DNA from: Alicyclobacillus kakegawensis NBRC 103104 | GTDB lineage: Bacteria; Bacillota; Bacilli; Alicyclobacillales; Alicyclobacillaceae | NCBI RefSeq assembly: GCF_001552655.1 | Contig: NZ_BCRP01000009.1 | Coordinates: 61,383 to 125,382, forward strand | Direction: 5' to 3' | Length of the DNA stretch: 64,000 nt | Shown here: positions 23,436-32,776 of the stretch, piece after piece | Numbering within the stretch: position 1 is the first letter of the stretch | Layout of the letters: each line of letters starts with the position of its first letter | Translations under genes and position numbers: made by a program | Notes under the pieces: model-generated | Seen by the model: the letters and a program-made list of their open reading frames with translations, nothing else | What the model was told of the DNA's origin: nothing | The model's database searches: none

Positions 23436-24013
23436 CCACCGTGGTTCCAGCGCAGACGGATGAGGCGGAGGCCCAGGCCAAGGCGATGGAGCGCCTGCAG
23501 CAGATGGCCGCGGCGGATGTGGACGCGTTGGCCGAAGCGCTGCGGTTGGCGCGGGCCCTGCATGATCGCGGGCTGCTCACCCTGGCCGCCGCGTTGCTGG
23601 AGCAGGCGGACGACGTATTGCGCATTGTGGTGGACTTTGTCAACCAACCCGGCGCTGTGCGCGGACTGAAAAACCTGGCGACGGCCGCGCAGGCGCTGGG
23701 GGCCGTCGATTTGGAGGCGTTCGGCCGCTTGGCCCAAGGCGCCGTAGCCAGCGTCGACGAGGCCAAGGCTGACCGAAAAGCGCTGGAGACGCCGCTTGGC
23801 TTTTTCAAGCTGCTGGCCTACTTGGCCGATCCGGACGTCAGCGCGGCCATTCGGCTGCTCCTGGCGGCCTGCAAAGGCGTCGGCCGAGCGCTGCGCGCCG
23901 AGGCGGAAGGAGCGCCGGTGGCTGGCGCCGGCTCCAGCGCCAACCGCACGGCGGCCGGAGGTGCCGCGTCCGATGCCGGGACGGGCGGGGAGTCCGCGGC
24001 GGCGGGCGCCTGA
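23420..24013 (+). CDS. DUF1641 protein, formate dehydrogenase partner (YjgD/YrhD type)
   Basis: A 197-residue, helix-rich, Ala/Leu-rich protein. [33 protein letters not shown] matches the DUF1641 pattern, here given only by position (about residues 120-152). It overlaps the dehydrogenase gene by 16 bases. DUF1641 genes are regularly paired with YjgC/YrhE-type dehydrogenases. The last 35 residues are low-complexity Ala/Gly/Ser. Confidence 0.82.
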   Translation: MAKPVTTVVPAQTDEAEAQAKAMERLQQMAAADVDALAEALRLARALHDRGLLTLAAALLEQADDVLRIVVDFVNQPGAVRGLKNLATAAQALGAVDLEAFGRLAQGAVASVDEAKADRKALETPLGFFKLLAYLADPDVSAAIRLLLAACKGVGRALRAEAEGAPVAGAGSSANRTAAGGAASDAGTGGESAAAGA

Positions 24014-24214
24014 GGCAAGGGGCCTCGGGCAAGCCGCTCGTCGCCGTCCCGCGGGACTGGGGGATTACCCACACTCACCAGCCGCTGGACGGAGTGGATG
24101 GCAAAGCGCCCGGGGGCCGCGTCGAGAGGGGGGCGTGGGCTCCCTTCTTGCAGCCTGTTTGCAGCGGCACCTGCTGGGTTCGCCAAGAATTCGTGAAAAA
24201 TTCCCAAACACCTA

Positions 24215-24241
24215 GCAGGATTTTTCCCGAACCTGTGGAAT
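24215..24241 (+). promoter_or_regulatory. Sigma-H promoter of spoVG
   Basis: GCAGGATTT (24215-24223), 11 bases, GTGGAAT (24235-24241): all defined positions match RNAGGAWWW-N11-RNNGAAT. An AT-rich stretch at about 24186-24210 precedes it, where B. subtilis spoVG has an AT box and AbrB binding. Confidence 0.88.
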
Positions 24242-24285
24242 ATCCAAGTAAGTTCTCCACGGGTCGCAAGAGGGTGGTGAGAAGG

Positions 24286-24561
24286 ATGCAGATTACGGAT
24301 GTCCGGCTGCGTAAAGTCAGCACGGAAGGCCGCATGAAGGCGATAGCGTCCATCACGATTGACAGCGAGTTTGTAGTCCACGATATCCGCGTGATCGACG
24401 GGAACAACGGGATGTTTGTGGCAATGCCGAGCAAGAAGACGCCCGATGGAGAATTTCGCGATATCGCGCATCCCATTTCCTCCGTGACCCGTCAGAAAAT
24501 CCAGGATGCGGTGCTGCGTGAGTATTACCGTAGCGAGACGCTTCAGGAACCGACCGCTTGA
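24286..24561 (+). CDS. spoVG: Septation/RNA-binding regulator SpoVG
   Basis: A 91-residue SpoVG with the conserved start [30 protein letters not shown] and [20 protein letters not shown] nucleic-acid-binding regulator affecting septation and sporulation. Sigma-H control is supported by the perfect promoter upstream, and abrB is in the same window. The start follows GAGGGTGGTGAGAAGG. Confidence 0.96.
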   Translation: MQITDVRLRKVSTEGRMKAIASITIDSEFVVHDIRVIDGNNGMFVAMPSKKTPDGEFRDIAHPISSVTRQKIQDAVLREYYRSETLQEPTA

Positions 24562-24763
24562 CGGCTCGGCAGCGGGACAGGAAGGTACAAAAACATGGAT
24601 TCACTGCTTGCCGCGACCGTGGTTCCTCGCGGAGCTGTCCGGGGAGGACGACGGCGGTTTTTTGTCGCCCTTCCCGCAAGCGCTTTCTCGTCCGTTCGCC
24701 CTTCCCTTCTTATGCCCCATTTCAGTGTTCCAGATTCCGACGCAGATGGCGGACAAGACCCGA

Positions 24764-24792
24764 TTGAACCCCTGCATGCCTTTGGATACACT
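24764..24792 (+). promoter_or_regulatory. Sigma-A promoter of glmU-prs
   Basis: TTGAAC (24764-24769), 17-bp spacer, TACACT (24787-24792), about 28 bases before the glmU start. The rest of the spoVG-glmU gap shows no gene. Confidence 0.6.
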
Positions 24793-24820
24793 GGGGTTGC
24801 ACGAATATGGAGGCGATGTT

Positions 24821-26221
24821 GTGGCTCGAACCGCCATTGTCTTGGCCGCGGGTCTGGGAACCCGAATGAGGTCGAAGAAACACAAAGTGTTGCATGAAGT
24901 GTGTGGCAAACCGATGATCCTGCACATTCTCGACGAGCTGGAGAAACTCGCGTTGGATCAAGTCATCGTCGTGATTGGACAGGCGAGGGAATCCGTGAAG
25001 CAGGTCGTAGGCGGTCGGGCGGAGTTCGCGGTCCAAGAGGAGCAGAAAGGCACAGGGCATGCCGTCCAGTGCGCGTGGCCGCGGTTGCGCCCGGACGCCG
25101 ACACAGTGCTTGTCCTTTACGGGGACGGGCCGCTGGTTCGAGCGGAAACGTTGCGTGGAATGTGCGAGGAGCGGGAGCGGCGAGGCGCGGCGGCGGTGTT
25201 GCTGACTGCCGAGCTGGAGCATCCGGACGGGCTGGGACGTGTGATTCTGGCCGCAGACGGGACGGTGGAGCGCATTGTCGAAGAAAAGGACGCGACCCCC
25301 GAGCAGCGGCGGATTCGCCAGGTGAACACCGGCTTGTACGCGTTTGCGGCCGCGGATTTGGGCGAGGTGTTGGCCAAATTGTCGCCCGACAACAAGCAGG
25401 GTGAATACTACCTGACCGACGCGGCCGCCATCCTGCGTGAACGCGGGCGGGCCGTGTATCCGCTGGCCGTGGACGATGTCGAGGAGATTGCCAGCGTCAA
25501 CGACCGGGCGCAATTGGCTGCGGTGGAACAGATTATGCGCCGGCGCATTTGCCGCCGCTGGATGCTGGAGGGGGTCACTTTTATCGATCCCGACCGCACC
25601 TACGTGGGCGCGGATGTCACCATCGGCCCCGACACGGTCATCTACCCGGGCAGTGTGCTCGAAGGCCATACTATCATCGGCGAGGATTGCGTGATTGGCC
25701 CCAACACCCGGCTGGTCGACGCGGTGGTGCGCGACGGGGCGCGGGTCGAATCGTCGGTCGTGCTCGAGAGTGAAATCGGACCGGACGCCAGCGTGGGACC
25801 GTTCGCCTACATTCGTCCCGGCAGCGAAATCGGCGCGCGGGTGAAGATTGGCGATTTTGTCGAGATCAAAAAGTCGGTCGTGGGCGACGATAGCAAGGTC
25901 AGCCATCTGACTTACATCGGCGACGCGGAGATTGGTCGGCGCGTGAACATTGGCTGCGGCGCGGTGACCGTGAACTACGATGGCGAGAGGAAACACAAGA
26001 CGCACGTGGGGGACGACAGCTTCATCGGCTGCAACGTCAACCTGGTGGCGCCCGTGAGCGTGGGGGAGGGAGCGTATGTGGCGGCCGGATCGACCATTAC
26101 CGACGCCGTGCCGGACAACGGCTTCGCGATTGCGCGCGCCCGCCAGGTGACCAAGCCGGACTACGTACGGGCATGGAAAGAGCGGCATGCCGGAAAATCG
26201 CGGCGGGAGGAAACAGAGTAG
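24821..26221 (+). CDS. glmU: Bifunctional GlcNAc-1-P uridyltransferase / GlcN-1-P acetyltransferase
   Basis: Makes UDP-GlcNAc for the cell wall. The N-terminal pyrophosphorylase motif LAAGLGTRMRSKKHKVLHE is followed by LYGDGPL, VNTGLYAF and a left-handed beta-helix of hexapeptide repeats (about residues 255-440) with the acetyltransferase NYDGERKHKT region. 466 residues from GTG 24821, with GGAGG 7 bases upstream. The stop is immediately followed by the prs start. Confidence 0.96.
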   Translation: MARTAIVLAAGLGTRMRSKKHKVLHEVCGKPMILHILDELEKLALDQVIVVIGQARESVKQVVGGRAEFAVQEEQKGTGHAVQCAWPRLRPDADTVLVLYGDGPLVRAETLRGMCEERERRGAAAVLLTAELEHPDGLGRVILAADGTVERIVEEKDATPEQRRIRQVNTGLYAFAAADLGEVLAKLSPDNKQGEYYLTDAAAILRERGRAVYPLAVDDVEEIASVNDRAQLAAVEQIMRRRICRRWMLEGVTFIDPDRTYVGADVTIGPDTVIYPGSVLEGHTIIGEDCVIGPNTRLVDAVVRDGARVESSVVLESEIGPDASVGPFAYIRPGSEIGARVKIGDFVEIKKSVVGDDSKVSHLTYIGDAEIGRRVNIGCGAVTVNYDGERKHKTHVGDDSFIGCNVNLVAPVSVGEGAYVAAGSTITDAVPDNGFAIARARQVTKPDYVRAWKERHAGKSRREETE

Positions 26222-27166
26222 ATGGCACGTGACGGGGATTTAAAACTGTTTACAGGGAACGCGAATCCGGCCTTGGCGCAGGAGATTGCCGATCACATCG
26301 GGGTGGTTTTGGGGGATTGCCGAGTCGGGCGGTTCAAGGACGGGGAAGTGCACATCCGGCTCGGCGAGAGCGTGCGCGACTCGAACGTGTTCGTCGTCCA
26401 GCCGACCTCGGCGCCGGTGAACGAGCACCTGATGGAGCTTTTGATCATGGTGGATGCGCTCAAGCGCGCTTCGGCCCGCAGCATCAACGTGGTGATTCCG
26501 TATTATGGCTACGCGCGTCAGGACCGCAAGGCGCGGGCGCGTGATCCAATCACCGCCAAACTGGTGGCCAACCTGCTGGAAAAGGCGGGCGCCACTCGGA
26601 TCATCTGCATGGACCTGCACGCAGGGCAGATCCAAGGCTTCTTCGACATCCCTCTGGACCACCTGATTGGCCTGCCGATACTGGCCAATTACTTCTTGAA
26701 GAAGCAGTTGGACAACCCCGTCGTCGTCTCCCCGGATATGGGCGGGGTGACACGGGCCCGCCAGCTGGCGGAGCGGCTGGGGGCACCCATGGCCATCATC
26801 GACAAGCGCCGCCCGGACGTCAACGTGGCCGAGGTGATGAACATCATCGGCGACATCGAGGGCAAGACGGCAATCCTCATTGATGACATGATTGACACCG
26901 CAGGCACCATTACTGCCGGTGCTAAGGCCTTGCTGGAGCGAGGGGCCAAGCAGGTGTACGCCTGTTGCATCCACCCAGTGCTCTCCGGGAACGGTGTGGA
27001 GCGCCTGCGTGATTCGGAGATTGAGGAAGTTGTGGTTACAAATACCATCGCTTTGCCTCCAGAGAAACGAATTGATAAAATTAAAGTATTGTCTGTCGCG
27101 GAGTTAATAGCCGAGGCCATCCTGCGCGTGCATACGCGCCGTTCCATCAGCGAACTATTCGACTGA
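26222..27166 (+). CDS. prs: Ribose-phosphate pyrophosphokinase
   Basis: Makes PRPP from ribose-5-P and [17 protein letters not shown], the flexible-loop [22 protein letters not shown] and the PRPP loop [12 protein letters not shown] are present. 314 residues. The ATG directly follows the glmU stop, so translation is coupled. PRPP is the effector of PurR, encoded 8 kb upstream. Confidence 0.97.
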   Translation: MARDGDLKLFTGNANPALAQEIADHIGVVLGDCRVGRFKDGEVHIRLGESVRDSNVFVVQPTSAPVNEHLMELLIMVDALKRASARSINVVIPYYGYARQDRKARARDPITAKLVANLLEKAGATRIICMDLHAGQIQGFFDIPLDHLIGLPILANYFLKKQLDNPVVVSPDMGGVTRARQLAERLGAPMAIIDKRRPDVNVAEVMNIIGDIEGKTAILIDDMIDTAGTITAGAKALLERGAKQVYACCIHPVLSGNGVERLRDSEIEEVVVTNTIALPPEKRIDKIKVLSVAELIAEAILRVHTRRSISELFD

Positions 27167-27265
27167 CTCCGCGGGCGTGCCCCGGCGGCCGCAGGCCCGC
27201 CCGGTGGACAAGCGGTGGCGGCGGGAACCACCCGCTTTGCATGCAGTGGAAAGGGGATGCTTGAC

Positions 27266-27856
27266 ATGGAACAGATTGTGCTGGAAGCAACAGCTCGCGA
27301 CACGTCCCACCACAGCACGGTCAGCAGTCTGCGACGCCAGGGCCAGGTGCCGGCGATTGTGTATGGGCGGAATCAGGAGCCGGTCGCCGTCGCGGTATCC
27401 GAAAAGCTGTTTCAACAGCGGGGGGCGCTGGCGAAATCGCTGGTCGAGCTGCACATGGGCGGTGAGGAAAAAGTGCACGCCATTGTGCAACAGATTCAGC
27501 GCGATCCGGTCACGCGCCGTATCCTGCACATCGACTTCTACCGGGTGGAGATGGACAAACCGGTGACCGTCAGCGTGCCGCTGCATGTGACTGGCGTGCA
27601 AGAGGTCGAAAAGCGCCGTGGCGTCGTTCAGGTCCAGACGCGCGAGATTGAAATTGAAGCCCGTCCGGTGGACCTGCCGGAGGTCATCACGGTGGATATC
27701 AGCGGCTTGCAGCCGGGCGAGCACCTGACTGTCGGGGAGGTCCGTCTGCCCGCCGGGGTTACGCTCAAGTCGGAGCCGACCGAGGTCGTGGTGACCGTGC
27801 TGGTGGGTAAGCAGGCGGAGGATGCGGACGCGGATGCCGGCGAGGCGACCGAATAA
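27266..27856 (+). CDS. ctc: Ribosomal protein bL25, Ctc/TL5 form
   Basis: A 196-residue 5S rRNA-binding protein of the general-stress Ctc/TL5 type: an N-terminal L25 domain (SSLRRQGQVPAIVYGR) plus a beta-rich TL5 C-terminal domain, with an acidic tail. ATG 27266 has AAGGGG about 9 bases upstream; ATG 27257 is too close to it. A GC-rich inverted repeat (GCGGGC 27171-27176 / GCCCGC 27195-27200) lies between prs and this gene. Confidence 0.94.
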   Translation: MEQIVLEATARDTSHHSTVSSLRRQGQVPAIVYGRNQEPVAVAVSEKLFQQRGALAKSLVELHMGGEEKVHAIVQQIQRDPVTRRILHIDFYRVEMDKPVTVSVPLHVTGVQEVEKRRGVVQVQTREIEIEARPVDLPEVITVDISGLQPGEHLTVGEVRLPAGVTLKSEPTEVVVTVLVGKQAEDADADAGEATE

Positions 27857-27870
27857 GTCCGTCTTGGTGG

Positions 27871-27905
27871 GCCGCGCTTTCCGGATTGCGGAGGGCGCGG
27901 CTTTT
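27871..27905 (+). terminator. Terminator of ctc
   Basis: 7-bp stem GCCGCGC / GCGCGGC enclosing a second small stem, followed by TTTT. 15 bases after the ctc stop. Confidence 0.8.
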
Positions 27906-27961
27906 GTGCGAGTGCCTCGGCATACCGATGTGTCTTTTCACACCGTCTGGGGGATTCAAGG

Positions 27962-28531
27962 ATGAAGTTGATTGTGGGCTTGGGCAATCCGGGGGCTCTG
28001 TACGCCCATACCCGCCACAACGTGGGGTTCTGGGTGGTGGACCAGCTGGCGCAGGCAGTGGGTGCGGACTGTCGCCATGCCAAATGGCGGGCGTTGATTG
28101 ACGAGTGCCGCCTGGGCGGCGAGAAAGTCATACTCTGCAAGCCTCAGACCTATATGAACAACAGCGGCGAGGCGGTGCGGCAGATTCTCGACTTCTACGC
28201 AGAACTCCAGCCAACCACGGACATGATTGTGGTCTACGACGACCTGGATTTTGCGCCTGGGCAGTTGAAGCTGCGCCAGAAAGGCAGCGCCGGCGGGCAC
28301 AACGGGGTCAAGTCCATCATCGCGCACGTGGGCACCGACGAATTTCCGCGCATTCGCGTGGGCATCGGCCGGCCCGCGAAAGGGGATCTTATCTCCTATG
28401 TCTTGGGTCGGTTTCAGCCGGAGGATGAGGCCAAGGTACAGGAAGCTGTCCGTCTGGCCGCGGAGGCGCTGCAGTATGCGGCGGAGCATTCGTTTGCCCA
28501 GGCGATGAACCGCTACAACGCGGCCCGCTAA
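27962..28531 (+). CDS. pth: Peptidyl-tRNA hydrolase
   Basis: Releases tRNA from peptidyl-tRNA that dropped off ribosomes (spoVC in B. subtilis). The 189-residue protein has IVGLGNPG, the catalytic-His segment HTRHNVGF, PQTYMNNSGEAV, YDDLDFAPG and GSAGGHNGVKSI. ATG start at 27962; the ribosome site is a weak G-rich run. Confidence 0.96.
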   Translation: MKLIVGLGNPGALYAHTRHNVGFWVVDQLAQAVGADCRHAKWRALIDECRLGGEKVILCKPQTYMNNSGEAVRQILDFYAELQPTTDMIVVYDDLDFAPGQLKLRQKGSAGGHNGVKSIIAHVGTDEFPRIRVGIGRPAKGDLISYVLGRFQPEDEAKVQEAVRLAAEALQYAAEHSFAQAMNRYNAAR

Positions 28532-28540
28532 CGGATTAGT

Positions 28541-28562
28541 TGCAGACATTTGCAAGTCTGCA
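28541..28562. repeat. Short inverted repeat after pth
   Basis: TGCAGAC (28541-28547) and GTCTGCA (28556-28562) around ATTTGCAA, 9 bases after the pth stop. Possible weak terminator or protein site. Confidence 0.4.
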
Positions 28563-28571
28563 CCGCAAACC

Positions 28572-28609
28572 GCATAATGTGCGCATAATGGCATAATGTT
28601 CGCATATTG
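28572..28609. repeat. Four tandem-like GCATAATG units
   Basis: GCATAATG occurs at 28572-28579, 28583-28590 and 28591-28598, with a variant GCATATTG at 28602-28609. Start-to-start spacing is 11, 8 and 11 bases, close to one helical turn. AT-rich against a GC-rich background. No coding sense is seen. Confidence 0.65.
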
Positions 28610-28673
28610 TAAGAGAACAGGGAAGCTCGCAGCGGTGATGGAACTCACCGTAACCGCTCGCGCATACGCCGGG

Positions 28674-28717
28674 ATAATGGCTCCTGTGCATGATGTGCCA
28701 TGCACAGGAGCCATTAT
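28674..28717. repeat. Perfect 19-bp inverted repeat between pth and fin
   Basis: Arms ATAATGGCTCCTGTGCATG (28674-28692) and its exact reverse complement (28699-28717) with a 6-base loop. RNA would form a very stable hairpin. No T-run follows, but it may still end pth transcription; a binding site or a relic of a mobile repeat are alternatives. Confidence 0.85.
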
Positions 28718-28794
28718 TGTGTGTTCTGAGCGGACGTTCAGCGTGTGGGCGCGCTCTCGACGCAGCACGCTTCGCCGGTTGCCAACAACCCTGC

Positions 28795-28824
28795 GTATGA
28801 GAACGGCGCATCTCCCCCATACTG
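28795..28824 (+). promoter_or_regulatory. Forespore promoter of fin (sigma-G/sigma-F type)
   Basis: GTATG (28795-28799), exactly 18 bases, CATACTG (28818-28824): a full match to sigma-G -35 GHATR and 6 of 7 at the -10. B. subtilis fin is a sigma-F and sigma-G gene. It lies about 50 bases before the fin start. Confidence 0.65.
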
Positions 28825-28873
28825 GGTAGAAGGGATGGTTCAACCTGGAAACACGGGATGGGGGAGGGGTTCC

Positions 28874-29119
28874 ATGCGCGTGGAGTATGTGTGCCGGCAC
28901 TGCCACCACCGAGTCGGTGAGCTGGAGAATCCGTTGTGGGACGTTTCCGATGTGGAGCAGGTCTGTGGTTTTTCCTCCCTGAACGCGGTGGAGCGCAGGG
29001 AGCATATCGCATATAATGAAGATTGCAGTGTCGTTTACGTGCAAGTGGTATGCGAGGACTGCCAACGGGCGCTGGAAGCGCACCCAGAGCTGTTGGTGGA
29101 AGGCAAGCTGCTGCAGTAG
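28874..29119 (+). CDS. fin: Anti-sigma-F factor Fin (YabK)
   Basis: An 81-residue protein with two CxxC zinc motifs (CRHCHHRVG and CEDCQRAL) and a central segment GFSSLNAVERREHIAY matching Fin. Fin binds sigma-F in the forespore and helps the switch to sigma-G. ATG 28874 has GGGGAGGGG just upstream. Between pth and mfd, as in B. subtilis. Confidence 0.9.
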   Translation: MRVEYVCRHCHHRVGELENPLWDVSDVEQVCGFSSLNAVERREHIAYNEDCSVVYVQVVCEDCQRALEAHPELLVEGKLLQ

Positions 29120-29224
29120 CCGACTGGGCAGCGTGCCAGGAGTGAGCATAAACCGGATACGGGCAATGCAAGGCCTTGGCGGATGCGCTAAGGCTCTTTT
29201 CGGCGTAGGACGAGGAGGGGTAGT

Positions 29225-32200
29225 GTGATAGAACTGGTTCGCCGACTGGCAGCCGATGAGGAGTTCCGCGCCGTGGCAGAGGGACTCCAGGGGGATGGCA
29301 CGGACCGGTTGGTCACCGGTCTGGGCGGCAGCGCCCGCCACGCCTATTATGCGGCCTTGTACGATTTTCACAAGCGAGAGAAGGGATACGCAGTCCCTTT
29401 TTTGATTGTTACGCACACGCCGGCACAGGCGGACGCCATCGCCGACGACCTGCGGGAGCTGCTGCCGGACGAACCGGTGTTTGTGGTGCCAGAGCGCGAG
29501 CGGGCGGAGCTGGACGTGACAGCCGCTAGCCCCGACCTCGTCGCGCTCCGGCTATCGGCGCTTGACCACCTGGCGGCCGGGCGGGCCGGCATCGTGGTGA
29601 CGACGCTGCCGGCGGCGGTGCAGCCGCTCACCCCGCGGCGCGTCCATGAGGAGGCCATCCTGAGGCTCGCCGTCGGCGATACAATCAATCCCGGCCTGGT
29701 GTTGGAGCGCTTGCTGGCGGCCGGTTACGAGCGGGTCGACATGGTGGAGGGCAAAGGGCAGGTTTCGGTGCGAGGAGGCATTCTGGACGTCTATCCGGTG
29801 ACCTCCGAGCACGCGCTGCGCATCGAGTGGTTCGACACGGATGTGGACTCGATCCGCACCTTCGATGTCAGCACGCAGCGCTCCCTGGAGAAGCGGCTGT
29901 CGGCCGAAATCGGTCCCGCGACGGATATGTTGCTGCCCCCATCCGTCATGCGAGGGGTGGCGGAGGAACTGGATCGACGGCTGGCCGCCCGGTTGAAGAC
30001 CGTGACCGACATCGACATGCGGGATCGCCTTAAGACGCACGTGGCCGCCGACATGGAGCGGTTCCGCGCCGGCCTGCCGTTCCCGCGCCAACTCCGCTAC
30101 ACGCACATGTTCCAGGAGCATGTGCGAAACCTGCTCGACTATTTTCCACGCAGGTCCGTTCTCTGCATCGACGAGCCGACGCGGCTGCAGGAGCGCCAGA
30201 AGGCGTTAACCCAGGAGTATTCGGTATGGGTTTCGGAGGCCCTGATGCGCGGTGAATTGTTGTCGGACACCTTGGATCTTCCGAATTTTGACGCGCTCTG
30301 GCAGCATACCGGCTTCACCGCGCTGCACTTTTCCATGTTCGCCCGCTCGTCGTCCGGTCACCGCTTCGCCCAGGTCACCAGCGTGACGGCCAAATCGATG
30401 CAAAACTTCCACGGCCAAATGCACGTGTTGAAAAGCGAGGTGCAGCGTTGGCAGCGCAGCCACACCGACGTGGTGCTGCTGGCAGGCGACGAGGAGCGGG
30501 CCGACAGGCTGCAGAGCGTGCTCGCCGATTATCGGATTGAGACGGTGCGCAGCGACCGGTTCATCCGTTCGGACAAACCGGTGATCCTGGTGGCCAACCT
30601 GTCGGCCGGGTTTGAACTGCCGCTTGCGCACCTGGCGGTCATCGTCGAGGGAGAGGTGTTCGCCAAACGCAAGAAAGGCCGCCGTGCGCGCGTGCAGATG
30701 TCGGATGCGGAACGGATCCGAAGCTACCAGGAACTGAAGCCGGGTGACTATGTGGTCCACGTGAACCACGGCATCGGCAAGTATCTGGGCATCCAGACGC
30801 TCGACATCGACGGCCGCCACAAGGATTACCTGCACCTGCAGTACGCGGGCAACGACAGCCTGTACGTGCCTGTGGAGCAGATTGACCAGGTGCAGCGGTA
30901 CATCGGGGCGGAGGATAGGGAACCGAAGGTCTACCACCTGGGCGGCGGCGAGTGGAACCGGGTCAAGCAGCGGGTCTCTCGCTCGGTGCGGGACATCGCC
31001 GAGGATTTGGTCAAGCTCTACGCGGCGCGGCAGGCGACGCCGGGGCACGGGTTTTCGCCGGATACGCCGTGGCAGAAGGATTTCGAGTCTCGTTTTCCCT
31101 ACGAGGAGACACCGGATCAAGAGCGGGCCATAGCGGAGATCAAGCGCGACATGGAGAAGCCGCGGCCGATGGACAGACTGCTGTGCGGGGATGTGGGGTA
31201 CGGCAAGACCGAGGTCGCCATCCGCGCCGCCTTCAAGGCGGCGATGGACGGCAAGCAGGTGGCGGTGCTGGTGCCGACGACGGTGTTGGCGCAGCAGCAC
31301 CTGGAGACGTTTCGCGAGCGGTTTGAAGGCTTCCCCATCACGATTGACGTGCTCAACCGATTCCGCACGCGCAGTGAGACGCAGAAGGTTTTGCAGGGGC
31401 TGCGCGACGGCAGCATCGACATCATCATCGGCACCCACCGCTTGCTGCAGAAGTCGGTCCGATTCAAGGACCTGGGCCTGCTCATCGTCGACGAGGAGCA
31501 GCGCTTCGGCGTGACCCACAAAGAACGGCTCAAGCAGCTGCGCACCAACGTCGATTGCCTGACCTTGACGGCAACTCCGATTCCCCGCACCCTGCACATG
31601 TCGCTGCTTGGCGTGCGTGACCTGTCAGTGATTGAGACACCGCCGGAGAACCGCTTCCCGGTGCAGACATACGTGGTCGAGTTCAACGAGGCCCTTGTCC
31701 GCGAGGCCATCCACCGGGAGTTGTCGCGCGGGGGCCAGGTGTACGTGGTGTACAACCACGTCAAGGGGATCCGCACGATGGCCGACCGGGTGGCGCAGCT
31801 GGTGCCGGAGGCAGCCGTTGGCGTGGCACACGGACAGATGGCTGAGGACGAGCTGGAACGGGTGATGCTCGACTTCTTAGAGGGCGAATTGGACGTCCTG
31901 GTCACCACCACCATCATCGAAACAGGACTTGACATCCCCAATGTGAACACGCTCATCGTGTACGACGCGGACAAGCTGGGATTGGCCCAGCTGTACCAAC
32001 TGCGCGGCCGCGTCGGGCGCTCCAACCGGATTGCCTACGCCTATTTCACCTACCAGCGGGACAAGGTGTTGAGCGAAGTGGCTGAGAAGCGGCTGCAGGC
32101 GATCTCGGAGTTCACCGAGTTGGGCAGTGGATTCAAGATTGCCATGCGCGATTTGGCCATCCGCGGCGCCGGCAATCTGCTCGGCGCGGAGCAGCACGGA

Positions 32201-32776
32201 TTCATCAACTCGGTCGGGTTTGACCTGTACAACGACATGCTCGCCGAAGCCATCAAGGAGTTGATGGGCAACCGCGAACCCGCAGCGCCGGAGGCCACCA
32301 TCGACCTGGCCGTAGAGGCCTACCTGCCGGACGAGTTTATCCCAGACGCCACGCAAAAGATTGCGATGTACAAGAAATTCCGGCACGTTCAGACCCTGGC
32401 AGGCGCCGACGACTTGGAGGAGGAGCTGGAGGATCGGTTTGGTGATTTGCCGGAACCGGTGCGCAATTTGCTGGACATCACCCGCATGAAAAGTTATGCT
32501 GTCCGATATGGGCTGGAGTCCATCACGGCCGCGTCGGGTGAGGCCACGCTGCGCCTGCGTCCGGACGCGACGGCCAGCATCGACGCCGGCAAGCTGTTCT
32601 TGTTGTCCAAGCGCTACAGCGGCCAATTCAGCAAGCGTGGCAACGGCAGCCTGCAGGTGGTTCTGCGCATCAAGGGGCTTCCGGACAGAGATGTTTGCGC
32701 CCGCCTGCTCCAGTTTCTGCGGGATTTCGCGGACGTGGTCAAGGCCGGCGAGGAGGTAGAAGAATTTGCGAGGTAA
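29225..32776 (+). CDS. mfd: Transcription-repair coupling factor
   Basis: A 1183-residue translocase that removes stalled RNA polymerase and recruits UvrA. An N-terminal UvrB-like region, the RNAP-interaction domain (QYAGNDSLYVPVEQIDQVQRY), helicase motifs CGDVGYGKTEVA and IVDEEQRFGV, the TRG-type region and a C-terminal D7 domain are all present. GTG start after GAGGAGGGG. Its 3' end overlaps prsA by 11 bases. Confidence 0.97.
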   Translation: MIELVRRLAADEEFRAVAEGLQGDGTDRLVTGLGGSARHAYYAALYDFHKREKGYAVPFLIVTHTPAQADAIADDLRELLPDEPVFVVPERERAELDVTAASPDLVALRLSALDHLAAGRAGIVVTTLPAAVQPLTPRRVHEEAILRLAVGDTINPGLVLERLLAAGYERVDMVEGKGQVSVRGGILDVYPVTSEHALRIEWFDTDVDSIRTFDVSTQRSLEKRLSAEIGPATDMLLPPSVMRGVAEELDRRLAARLKTVTDIDMRDRLKTHVAADMERFRAGLPFPRQLRYTHMFQEHVRNLLDYFPRRSVLCIDEPTRLQERQKALTQEYSVWVSEALMRGELLSDTLDLPNFDALWQHTGFTALHFSMFARSSSGHRFAQVTSVTAKSMQNFHGQMHVLKSEVQRWQRSHTDVVLLAGDEERADRLQSVLADYRIETVRSDRFIRSDKPVILVANLSAGFELPLAHLAVIVEGEVFAKRKKGRRARVQMSDAERIRSYQELKPGDYVVHVNHGIGKYLGIQTLDIDGRHKDYLHLQYAGNDSLYVPVEQIDQVQRYIGAEDREPKVYHLGGGEWNRVKQRVSRSVRDIAEDLVKLYAARQATPGHGFSPDTPWQKDFESRFPYEETPDQERAIAEIKRDMEKPRPMDRLLCGDVGYGKTEVAIRAAFKAAMDGKQVAVLVPTTVLAQQHLETFRERFEGFPITIDVLNRFRTRSETQKVLQGLRDGSIDIIIGTHRLLQKSVRFKDLGLLIVDEEQRFGVTHKERLKQLRTNVDCLTLTATPIPRTLHMSLLGVRDLSVIETPPENRFPVQTYVVEFNEALVREAIHRELSRGGQVYVVYNHVKGIRTMADRVAQLVPEAAVGVAHGQMAEDELERVMLDFLEGELDVLVTTTIIETGLDIPNVNTLIVYDADKLGLAQLYQLRGRVGRSNRIAYAYFTYQRDKVLSEVAEKRLQAISEFTELGSGFKIAMRDLAIRGAGNLLGAEQHGFINSVGFDLYNDMLAEAIKELMGNREPAAPEATIDLAVEAYLPDEFIPDATQKIAMYKKFRHVQTLAGADDLEEELEDRFGDLPEPVRNLLDITRMKSYAVRYGLESITAASGEATLRLRPDATASIDAGKLFLLSKRYSGQFSKRGNGSLQVVLRIKGLPDRDVCARLLQFLRDFADVVKAGEEVEEFAR

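Noticed and set aside
24562..24763. Terminator or short gene after spoVG
   Set aside because: A CCGCGA/TCGCGG repeat and a TTTTTT run exist but are not positioned as a hairpin plus T-tract; the open frames lack ribosome sites.
28572..28609. CRISPR-like array from the GCATAATG repeats
   Set aside because: Units are 8 bases and almost contiguous, with no spacers of uniform length and no cas genes.
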